Shown piece after piece: positions 46,401 through 58,400 of a stretch of DNA of 64,000 bases. Every line of letters starts with the position of its first letter. Position 1 is the stretch's first letter. Origin of the DNA: Aphrophora alni (lineage: Eukaryota > Arthropoda > Insecta > Hemiptera > Aphrophoridae); NCBI GenBank assembly GCA_963513935.1, contig OY740768.1, forward strand, positions 46,161,142 to 46,225,141, written 5' to 3'. A program made the position numbers and the translations under genes. Below the pieces are notes generated by a model. That model worked only from the letters and a program-made list of their open reading frames with translations, did no database searches and was not told the origin of the DNA.

Positions 46401-49400
46401 TGTTCCAAATGTTTTTCCCAATTCTCTGCCATACATAGTCCATCATCTAAATACATAATCAGATAATCTTTGATCTCAGGTGTTAATATTGCATCTAATC
46501 CTCTTGTAAGACTTGCTAAACTTGTACTTAGTCCGAAAGGAATGGTTTTATATCTATAGCATAAGCCTTTGTACAGGAACGCTGTGTAATCTCTACAATC
46601 TATGTGTAGTGGAATCTGCCAAAAACTACTGGTCAAGTATATACTGCTCATCCACTTGATCTTCCCACTGATTGTCAATAGCTCTTGTATAGGTTGAACT
46701 CCCTCGTAATCTGGCACAGTTCTTGCATTAATAACTCGCGCATCTAAACAAATCCTTACGCTACCGTCCTTTTTACTCACGGGAACAATCGGATTAATAA
46801 ATGGACTATTCGCTCTTTCGATTATCCCATATTCAATCATTCTTTTAATATCTTTGTCCACAGCATCCTGATATTTTGTAGCTATGGGCCAACTTCTCTG
46901 ACAATATGGCGTTTGGTCGTTTACTTTAAAATAGTATAATGAGTAATAAATTATTTATATTACCTTTATAGTTCCGTCATGTGACTTTGCGTTTGTCTTA
47001 ATTACAAAGACGCGTTTCGGAGTCGTAGCTCCATCTTCAGTTATTTCACCCCGTAGAGGTCGTTAAAACATTAAACATAACAAAAACATTAACACTATAC
47101 ACACAAATAAATAAATACACGTATACGTTGATTTTAACATTTTCTTACATGCGCAAGGTTTCATAGTTCGCGAACTACTGGCATCACGGTGAGGCCAAGG
47201 TTATCTGACTATGGGTTGGTCATATCAGTTTATTTATAACTCATTGCTGTCTCAAATAATGCGTTTGATTGGAAAGATAATTTTTCATTGAGAATATCGT
47301 TTGGTGATTGTTTAAATGATTTGTAAATTTCATATTCTTCAATGGCATTCATCATTGGTACTTTTTTAATGATGTGGAGAGGTGTCAGTGATTTGGACAA
47401 AGTGACTTGGACACCAAACAATGAACATTAAATTTAAAATAGTGTTGGTAATTCTTTATTTTCCCTGGTTTTTGGCTGAACACACCTTTAATAATTTATA
47501 TAATTGCTGTTTATAATTTGGATTTAGAATATTTATCTCATCTACCTTATTTCTGATTGTTTCTTCCTCTATCTCCTCCTGTTTAATTATCATGTGATTA
47601 ATTCCCTTAATTCTTTTAATTTCTCCCTGACAACTGTTGAATGAGATGACATTTAATTGATTCGGCAAATTGTTCCCCTTATTTAATTCCAATTTATTAC
47701 TCATAAAATTAACGATAGCCTTATGTTTAGCCAGAAATTCTAATCCTATAATGCACTCTCTTATTAAGCCTGGGACGATTATAAAATGCATGTTGATATT
47801 TTCATTCCCAATTCTAACACTGACAATTATCTGTTTTTTTATATTCTTGGAACGCAGACCAACGGCTCCAATTACCTTCACTCCAACTACTCCCCTCACA
47901 TTTCCCAAATTTAGCTCTATTCTGATTATAAAATTCTTCAGCCATGGAATTTAATTCGCAACCTGTATCTATTAAAGCCAAAATTGATACCTGGTCATCA
48001 ATGCAAATTTCTACTTCAGGACAACTGTTAAGTTCAGAAAATTTTGTGGCGGAAACTTCCAGTTCTTCTAAATATTCCCTAATGTCTGCAAATACTGTAT
48101 TTATTTTTATTTTATTTTCGTTACTGTGGTCGCTAGAGAATTCTATGCTCCTTCCCCCATGTCATTGTGAATAGTCCTGTCTTTGTCGGCTTGTCCCTTC
48201 ACCCTTTTGAACTTCTCTTTTCCTGTAATACGACTGTCCTTTGTTGTTAAATTATTATATCCCGTCCAGTGACCCAGATGTCTTCCTTCTCCACTGTCCT
48301 TTCTTTCAAACTGGTCAATTTTGCCTTTCCCGATAAACTCCCTTTCTGGTATACCGTTTCTATTGTTTTGGAATTCTCATCTATTGAAAGGTTCCCTAAT
48401 GTTTGTATTCGACAATGGTACGTTCTTAAACTCCATTATGAGTTTTATGAACTCTGTTTTTGTTGATATCCCCTCGTTATTACGGCGACAAGTGTTGTAG
48501 GGTGAAAGTGTTTTGCTACTTTATGAACTAACTGTGCTTCTGTCATTCTTGGTTCAAGTGACCCACATTCCAAAAAATCTTCTCTACATAGCTCACAGTC
48601 TGTTCACAAATTGGCCCTCTATATCTGCCGAATTCTAGTCTATCTCTTATTTCCCCTTGTATTATTTCATTAAATATTTCAATTAATATTAATATTAAAA
48701 CACGTGTTCGAATTCACTGAAGCTTTTTACTGTTTCCCGATGCAACTGCCACCATATAAACGCTTCCTCTTTCACGTAGTTACCAATCCAGTTTACATTT
48801 TCTTCCCCATAATTTTCCTTTATTTCCTTCAAAACTCCTAAAAATTGCATTGGGAATCTTTCCCTTCCCGTGAAGCTAATGTTTCTCATTATTTCCGGTT
48901 CGTGGTTAATTATGTCTCCATTTTTAATTTTATTTAAGCGTTCATTTACCTCTGTAATTTTCGTCTGTAGTTCGTTTGTTTTTTATACGTAAACCTTAAC
49001 CTGACCATTCGTTTCTGAAAATTTATTTTGGATTTCCACATACAGTAGAACCTCTGTTAACCGGCCTTGGATTAACCGGTCCTCGGATTAACCGGCCTAT
49101 ATCGTAGTGTACTGGTTGGATGAGAGTTTCCGAAAATAAATTGTAATTGAAACACCAAAGCGGCTTCGATATCAAAGGACTTTGTGGATAGCGGTATCCC
49201 ATTGTCGGCGGCGTAAAAACACCGCGGCACCAAAGCGGCGGCGATATCAAACGACTTTGTCGATAGCGGTATCCCATTGTCGGCGACGTAAAAACACCGC
49301 GGCACCAAAGTGGCGGCGATATCATACGACTTTGTCGATAGCAGTATCCCATTGTCGGCGCCGTAAAAACATCGCGGCATTGGCACCCGTCGGTATAGCA

Positions 49401-52400
49401 GACATACACTCACAAAAACGTTTGATAGGCCACTTTTTTTCCACGAATCATTTTAGTATACATTATGAAAAAAATAACATTTCTTTTCAGTTTTCTTCTT
49501 GTCTTTGACGGGTATATTACAGTAAATAAAAATGAGTGAGTTACGAAAACAACGGAAGCAAGCGTGTGTTGGTTTCGTTTGAGACAAGGTTAAATGTGTC
49601 AAAAGACTTGACAGAGGTGAATCTGTAAACGAGCTTTGTAGTGTTTAATTTTTTCATGTTTGATGTATAATATACATAACATAATATATAAGATACATTT
49701 ATGTACAATAAAATGAGTTGCAATAACATCTTAATTGCATAATTCTTAGCGCTACCTGATTAAATAAGCTTTCTTTCAACGAAAACCGATTTTTCAGGGG
49801 AACCTCTGATTAACCGGCCAAACGGCCCGGGTGTCACTTCCGACTAGACCGGTTAAGAGATGTTCTACTGTAGCTATTTTCGTTCTGTTCCCTACTTTCG
49901 ATTATATTGGTTTCTATATCCGTGGTCCTAATTTTTAACCCTAAAATTTCTGTATCGATACTCTGTTTATTTTCATCGATCTTCTGGTCTAAGCGAACTT
50001 CTACAGTTTGAATTTTCTCCCCCACTTCGTCAATTTTGCTGTCGACGGTTTTTAATTTATTTTCGATGATCTTACATTTTCCCTTAATAGATTTTTCTAA
50101 TTTCTCTTCAACGGTTTTATTTGCTTCTTTAATTTCTGCCCTAATTTCTTCAATTTTAATATTAATTGACCCGATTAATTCTGCCTTATTAGATTCTAGT
50201 AATGTTTTTAAATTTTCTTCCCGTGCTTTCTCGCGTTCTATTGATGCTGCCCTATTAGCTTCTTCCCGTTCTATTGCTTCTGCCCTATTAGTTTCTTCCC
50301 GTTCTATTGATTCTGCCCTATTAATTTCTTCCCGTTCTAAACTTTCTTTCTTGTCTTTTTCGTTTTGTTCCATCATTTGCTTAATTATTACTCCTAAATC
50401 GAAACTAGGCTGTGACCCTGTCATTTTGATTACCCCGTTAGTTTTGTCTACCGTTTGCTCATTATTTATAAGGACCGGTTCCCCCGTAAATTCCAAATCT
50501 AATTCCCTATCCAAAACCCCTTCTACAACTAATTCATTACATGTTTCCCCGCTTTCCCCTAATCTCATTTGATTATTAGTTGCCATTTTAATTTGATTAT
50601 TATTATATTTATTCCTTAATCTATCACTTCTTCTTAAATTCTATCAATGTAAGTAAGACTATATTTATTTTGTTTTTTTATCCTATTTTTGTATGTATAA
50701 TTCTCCTATTCTTGTATGCATAAATTTTATAATATATTTATTTAGTTCTTATGTATTTAGTGTTACGTTAACATCAGTCTTGGCAAGTTTATTACAGTGT
50801 TTGAACTTAGACACGTGTTTAGTTATTTCTGTATTTTGGTGACTTTTGTTTAATTATGTATAAAAAAAGAAAGGGAATGATTGTTATTAATTTGTAGCAG
50901 ATTGAGGAAATAAATACATTTATTATTATTATTATTTATTAATTAACTTGACTTATATCTAACTTATTATTCTTTCTAAACATCAAATTATTTAAATGTC
51001 TTTTTCTATACCACCAAATTATCAATTTAAGTAATTAATTTAGATTAATTATAGCCACACCTGTTGGGTCGCCAAATTGACACTTCAACACATTTATAGA
51101 ATTTAACTTTCTTTAATTATTCCTTTATAAAATTAAGTTTAAAAAAAAAATCATTTACATTAAAATCAATTATTCTTCAACACAATTACAATTTTAGGTT
51201 GTTCTTTAATTATTCATAACATTACGTTTTAAAATCATTTACATTAAAAATCAATTATTGTCCAATCTGATGAACTTTATACTTATACACTAACGTCTTA
51301 ACCTACTACTTATTCTAAGTACATAGTTAAATAAAATTCTAATTCTACCATGTCTTAACCTAAATAAAGAAATAAGAGGCATCATATTTTTTACTCTTAA
51401 ATTTTATTTACTTTTAATTTATTATTATAAAATTGCTTTTAATTTATTATTATAAAATGCTCCGGCTAACTGAATGTACTATTATTTTAATTTCTCTTTA
51501 CGGGTTCATGAGGTTCTTTGGTGACTATAATTTACATATAAAATATAATTTGGTGGTAGTTTATTTTTCAGATTGTCCATTAATTTTTACTTATCGCTTG
51601 GAAGTTTTATCGCTGCTCCGATGTTCCTGGTTCCATTGATCCTGGTTCCCGTGTAGACTGCCAGTAGATGGATCGATTTGCCTTGATCTTTTCGACGAAC
51701 TTCTTTTCTTTTTTCACTTATTTCTCACTCACTTTCGTGACGACAATTACTTTAATTTTTTTTATTCAAACACTTTTATAACGACGCAATTTATCACACA
51801 CTTCTATGACGATGATTACTTTTAAGCTTATAACGACGATTATCTTTTAAACTATTCTTCGGAGATTACTATTAATACTTATATATAAAAAAAGACGCAG
51901 ATACTATTTTATTTTTACTTTTGATCTCGGCTAAATCTTTCACAATCGATCTTCTAAAGAAACACTTGCTCCGGAACTCCCTCCTTCAAACAGTAACAAC
52001 CAAACAGAATGAACGAAAGAATGAACCTTGTGTGCTTCCTTTCCACCCATATTTATAGGTTCTAATTTCAAACGCTTTCTTCCGATCCTCTTCCTTCATT
52101 GGCTTATTTTAAATCTTGTACGTTACTTCGAGACTGATGCAATTTATTTCATTGGTCCATTTCAAACCTTTTCGGTTGAAGGCATTGACTTTTGGAATGG
52201 TTTATTTGACTTCTTGAGAAGTGTGACTAATGTTAAAATAGTTTTTCTAGCTGTCAACCCTTTCAACTCTTTACAATTTATGGCCTGCCGAGCACTGACC
52301 TTTTGGGAGCCCTCTATTTCGTTAAAGTATATATATATCACAGTGTTTTAATTACTTAATAATTTGTTTTAAAGGGTTGCCTACAATTTTAATTACTCTA

Positions 52401-55400
52401 AGTTCTATTTTTAAACAAAAAAAATAATTAAATCATGGCGAGACAGGAGCTGAAAACTTTTTTGGAATCATACTAGTAGTTTAGAGAAAAAGAGCTATTT
52501 TTACAAAATTGGTGAGAGTCTCAAGTACAGAAGTGGGTTTAAAAGAAGAAATAGTTATTCTTGATTGGCAAGTTGTAAAAGGTCATTATGTCACTACTTA
52601 AACAAATTTACTTAGTTTATAGCCTAACTAGGAAGTAAAAATATTTGCTGTTGTATACGTTAAGTGTAAATAAAGGAATTTAGTTACTGTAATATAATCG
52701 ATTTATATTTGGTTTTTCAGAGAAGTTGTAGCCAAAATGCATCCACCAGGACAAGCAATATTAGTTTTAAGATATGATGCCACCTTATCCAACAAGAATG
52801 ATGAAATTTTCCAGGGATCCTTACTCAATTATAATGAAGTAAATCATTGGATGTCTGAAAATTATGTTCCTCTTGTGAGAAAAACAAGCATTACTTTTGA
52901 AAATGTACGAGATTTCATTGTGGAACATCTTCCAATGTTAGTATTGTTTCATAAATCTGGAGATGATGAAGTTGTTAAACAATACACAGATCTCTGTGAA
53001 TCAACTTTTATGTATTTGAAAAGTAAGTAAAACATAAAATATATGTTATTTGTTATCTGGAATCATCACATTATCATCTGAGGTATTAGTAAACCCTTTC
53101 AGTGTAATCTTTGAATGAGTTTTTGTGGGATCGAAAGATATATTATATTCTGAATAGATATCTTTTAAACTGTTCTCTGTCTTTAGATGAAAGTTGTGTT
53201 CATGTAAAACTTTTAATATATTCATTTTGTATGTCACTTTACTATTGATTAAAATTTTGTAATTCATTAATGTAATATATATATATATATATATATATAT
53301 TTTTTTCCAGATAAACTTTTATTCCTTACTTCAGATGATCCAAAATATGCACTTCGTTTACGCCGCTTTAATAAGTCTGAAACTGATTTACCATTAATTG
53401 GATACGAAAGAACCGATTTTCATAGTTATTTATTTGGTGGTATTCGGGATATGGAAGTGCCAGGGAAACTTCAACTGTTTGTAGATGACCATGTTAGTAT
53501 TATTGACTCTATTTACAGTTTTTTTATTAATATTTTATATTTATCTTGTAATATTGTGAGCAGTATTTAATATTAATAAAAAAGTCTTTCTGATTAAATG
53601 ATTTTAAGAATACTAGCAATTAGAAAATTTGTTAAAAAATTTCTTTTTGGTAGAATGATTTAAAAAAAAATACTAGTCCTTAGGAAAAAATATTAGTCTA
53701 GGCGTAATATTAACTTAGGCTATCAAATACCCAATCCATTTAAATTATATTAGTTATGTAAAATATAAAATTGTCAATCGGAGCAGTTTCTTCCAAAACA
53801 GTTTTTAATTTGTAAACTCTTTGCAATTATACTTTTTCAGCTCAATGCTTTTTAAGCCAAACATCACAGAAGTATTCTTCTAACGAGATTCTGGTGTTGA
53901 TAAAACCGTTTTAACAGGAAAAGTTAGTTTCATAGGTTTCAATAGAGGAGCAATACACATTCCCATGGAAATGTACCAGACAGGAAGGAAATTAATAAAT
54001 AATCTAGTTGTGCTGGAGTGAAATGAGATGATAAGGTAGTTGGAAGATGATTAACATCAGTCATTAAAATCAATTTTTAATTCTTCACTATTTTAAGCAT
54101 TGATATAATTTTAATGTTTTTATCTATGAATTTAATTACAGTAGGGCCCCGATTATCCGAGCTAATGTGGACCAGAGGACACTCGGATAACCAGAAACTT
54201 GGATAACACGGGTAGACAGACCGGCGAACGAGAGTGTCCCCAGCCACCATTCAATCAATAGTAGCATGTGTGTTTTCGGCTGCCAGTCTGTGTTACAGGC
54301 GATAAAAAGACGTTTTGGGGTTGATACAGTAATAAAGAAAGACGTAAAATTGAATTAAAATATTGAGTTCACTTTATTATGAAACCCACAGTACTGCACT
54401 GTACTAAAAATTACGTTCATAATATAAAAAATACAGAAATATGCTGTACTGAACAGCAAATAAAAATACAGTTTTTGTAAATCAAAATTCTAGCCTACAA
54501 ATCTAAAACAAGGTCAATGGTGAATATGAAAATACTGTACACTTAAAAATAGCTACAGTACTGAAAACTGTTTTGTATTGGTACTTTACCAATGAAAATT
54601 GAATTTTAAAACAGCTTACTTCTTGAAAAAATTCATCAGAGTTTACTGCTTTACTGAACTGGCCTGCTTCTTTGCAGCACAGTAAAATATCGAGTAAAAT
54701 GACCGAGCGGTCACCCCCACTCCGCTCGCTTGCTACGGTACTGTACAGTGTACAAACACTCAGTTAAACCGGAACTTGGTTAGTCGGGGTTCGGATAATC
54801 TGGGCCCTACTGTATGTTAGTTCTTCAGGTTTTAAACTTAAAACCAAATTCTATTCTAATTTTTTTTTTTTTGCTATTGTCAATTTCATTGTAATTGTTT
54901 TCCCCCTTGTTGCTTAACTGTGAAAAACCTTTTGGTCATCAGTTCCCTATATAAAAAAAAAAAAAAAAGATGATAAAATAAAAATCCCAAATCCTCGAAT
55001 ACTCTAATAGCATCAGGGTTAGAAAAAACCAAAAGTTGGTCAAGGGAGAAATGACAGGAAAGATGAAAGAGATAAATTTAACCCAAGAATACATTCCTCA
55101 TTTTCATTTTTATTTCATAGCCGTGGTACAAAATATTGTTTGGCCAGGTCAAAATACGAACTATTGCTAACATATAAAAGACCAATACATAGTGTATACT
55201 TAAACAAGTCAAAGTAATGCACTTACAATAATAGTCAATTGACATACTACAACTACTATCAGGTTAAAAAACAACAAAGTCTGAATTACAAACATCAGCA
55301 AACGTTTTAAACTCAAACATATTTTAAATCAAAATACAATAAGCATAATTTCATTCTATTTCTATATCCAAGCATAAACAAAGTGCTTGGCCAGGTTAAT

Positions 55401-58400
55401 ATATATATATATATATATATACAGAACAAATTACAATAAAACATCTATAAACAAAGGTAATAACAAACAACCATCACATTATCCATAGCTAAAGTGTAAC
55501 ATAGCCACCAAACAAAATTTGACTTTACAATATAGCCAAAACATACCCCCAAAAAATCAACTAAAACGTATGGTGGATGAATTTGCGTACCGAGTAAAAG
55601 GACTTTGATCATAAAAGTCGTCTTAAGTTGTTTTTACATTTTATGAAATTTACTTCTAGTCGTAAATAATCTGGAAGTTTGTTAATAAATTCAACACCTG
55701 CATGAGAGTTTGTTTGACCTTTTTCCAACAATGGATTATAGTTTCAAAAATATATTAACATGGAAAAGTTAATATGCCTAATTCTTTAAATGCTTCTCTA
55801 CAGGAATGCCATTCTGTTTAGACCTAATTCTTAATGCTTTTTTTTTTTTTTTTGTAAACGTAACACTCTACTAACCTCATACATTGAAGAGTCACCCCAA
55901 AAGATAACTCCATATTTTAAATGAGGGTATATAATTCCATAGTAGGACATGAGTGTTCATTTGGTCCAATAATTCTTAATATTCTTTAGAGCAAAAATAC
56001 CAGTGCTGACTTTCCTACAAACAGCATCTACATGTTCCTTCCACACAAGATTACTGTCTATAATCAAACCCAAGAATTTGGTGCTTTCTACCTCTTTTAT
56101 AACATCATCTCCTAACATAATAGTGGGAGTCAACTGATTATCACTATGCTTTAAACTATAAAACAAAGATACAGTTTTGTCCGGATTTGTGAGCAAGTTC
56201 TTTCCCGAGTCCTGACTTGTTTCATTGACACGAAAGTAGGTTTTGCTCCAAAAAGGAAAGGGATTCAGCTTTCACCACAACTGTTGTATCATCAACATAG
56301 AGCACAAAATGCTCAGTACATGTAACTCTTATAAATTAATGTGTAAGGGAAAAACTACTTTATACATTAAAAGAGCCACACGTTGTGCGACAATTGTAAC
56401 TCTTATAAAATGTGATGACCTTAAGGGTTCATATTTGAATGATACTTTGAGGATTTAAAAAAAAAAATGAATCTAATTTTACTATTATATTTAAAATTTT
56501 AAAGTTTTGCACAGCTTTTATGGGCGCCAGACGAGTTCTCGTCAATTTTGAAAAGTTACTAATCTTTTATGAATTTAAATTGAATTTTAATCTCAGGGTG
56601 TGAATTCTATCAAAAAGTGTACTTTCAGTGATTTTTAGGTCAATGGAATGAGAGCACTTGAACTGAAATTTTAACATAAATATTTATTAAACATGAAAAA
56701 CATTATCATTTATCATAAAAAATTGTGTCATGAAAATCACTTATTACTAACATCCTATCTGAATTTTGCTTGCCTTTTGCCAAGGTCTAATTTCATTTAA
56801 AATTGTTAAAATTTACTTTTAACTTGCAAGTGTCTATTTTCTTTTATGAATTTTAAAATATCAAAATTATTGGTTACTTTATTTATCTGAATGCAATATA
56901 ACAAAATTAAGTATGTCAGTAACCTATTTGGTATTCAAACTGAAAAATTTACTTAATTAAAATTGATTAAATTTATATCTAACACAATAAAGAACATAAT
57001 AAATTTTACATAAAAATACAAATTTAGATATGGCGTGTTGTATAACACGTGTTACCAAAATCTTGGAGTGTCCTTGTCCTCAATGTAATCTAGTCGAGAT
57101 TCTATGTCCTGCATGGTAGATTCATCGTTGAGATTGCTTTTACCGCACTTCCTATTTTGTAAAAGTTTATACTGCGATTTTTTTATCACCATAGTTCGTC
57201 TAACGCATGTGAAATATCGATAGTCCTTTTGTCTTTTAATTTCACATCACGTGCTCAATACCAAAAAATCTAATTCTTTCCACTATTTTAAAATTAATAC
57301 TGTTTCAATACGTAAAAATATTGTTCTTTGAACTTATTAGAGTGTCTGTCCACTATGTCCTTCACAAAATAACTGTTTCTTACCCATTTTACATTTTTAA
57401 CAAAAAACTCGGTGAGCTACATTTCACAACTTTCACCTCCAAGCTCTGTTCTAAGACTGTCCTGAATCACATGGCTTTGGTCGAATATCCGGTCTTCCGG
57501 TTAACGCTGCGTATGCAATATACCTAACTAACGTTATATTCAAATAACTACTCACTTCTTTAAAGTGTCCGAACACATCATTTTACAAAACATACAATTA
57601 ATAAACACTTTTTATCATTAAATTATCTTAAAACTATACATCATTATTTATTTATGTTTGGAAATCTATTTTAATTATGAATTTACTCTATTTAATATTG
57701 AAAATCATTAGATACGCTTTTGACTCAAGTCAGCCCACTACAATTACCCGCGATTTTAAAATATTTAATTAAACTAACCTCTTATAGGTATTACATACTT
57801 AGTAATGATGACAGATCCTTAATATAAACTCTGAGAACCTGTTTAAATGATGGGGTGATTATTATTAGAGATGTATAAAAAATGCTGACTCAATTTTAAC
57901 AGTAACTAATTGAATTTATTAAAGCCACAACTTTAAAGTCTAGGTTTGTTTGATCAATCATACCAGACTTTTATTAAATTTATGAAAATTTAATGTGTCA
58001 TAGATCAATCAACCTAATCTTTTATTTTCATTCATGTATCTGTTATCTGTATGGTAAAAATCGTGTCGTCTTTTAAAAAAGAGACTGTAATTAGGTATGT
58101 AGGTTTAGTTTCATAACCCACAAATAAGAACAGATTTTAAACAATAAAAATCTTCAAAATAATATGCATCCATACAGATTAATAAAATTATTAAAACTAT
58201 CAAATTTCTTGGGAAAGAGATTAAGAATATTCCATTTCCAATACTTATTTCCCTTTTGGCAACACCATAGTAAACAATGTACAAATAATATTTGTACTCT
58301 TTTCCACTTATTTTTGTGTTTTATGCTGTAGTGTTTTATATTAAATCAATATAAATTAACAGAAACTTATAGTAGTAAAGTATACATTTAAATAAACTTA

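Larger units (their letters stand above)
48480..50586 (-). pseudogene. Gypsy gag, interrupted by a MITE
   Basis: Starts with ATG at 50586 (MATNNQMRLGESGETCN...). The first about 250 residues are largely coiled-coil, with repeated 'REExNRAExIE' 12-residue blocks (50220-50340). After the 828-bp MITE (49043-49870) the same frame resumes, has one stop, and leads to a gag-domain stretch 'ISFTGRERFPMQFLGVLKEI' and 'AFIWWQLHRE'. Decayed. Confidence 0.65.
44716..52342 (-). mobile_element. decayed Gypsy (Ty3-type) LTR retrotransposon
   Basis: Minus-strand order: 5' LTR (51078-52342), primer-binding site (51060-51074), gag (to 48480), protease, reverse transcriptase, RNase H and integrase, ending at 44716. 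The domain order PR-RT-RH-INT defines the Gypsy superfamily. It is broken by a pogo-like MITE in gag, a PLE between protease and RT, several single-base frameshifts, loss of a catalytic RT aspartate, and absence of the 3' LTR and end of integrase. No envelope gene was seen. It is an immobile fossil in an intron of the ERp44-like gene. Confidence 0.85.
44616..52720 (+). other. ERp44-like gene intron 5
   Basis: 8.1-kb intron almost filled by a decayed minus-strand Gypsy element (44716-52342) that itself contains a PLE and a pogo-like MITE. Only about 100 bp separates exon 5 from the Gypsy remnant. Confidence 0.7.

Noticed and set aside
47670..48466. Three plus-strand frames opposite the Gypsy protease region
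   Set aside because: Antisense shadows; the minus strand carries the protease motif DTG.
49023..49508. Frames of 108-128 codons on both strands
   Set aside because: They arise from the 75-bp tandem repeat inside the pogo-like MITE; all strands and frames are open for the same trivial reason.
50036..50572. Plus-strand 178-codon Ser-rich frame
   Set aside because: Antisense of the coiled-coil part of the Gypsy gag, whose minus-strand frame is the recognised one.
57321..57527. 68-codon plus-strand frame as an extra exon of the ERp44-like gene
   Set aside because: Not similar to any part of ERp44, and not needed for phase continuity between 53492 and 58513.
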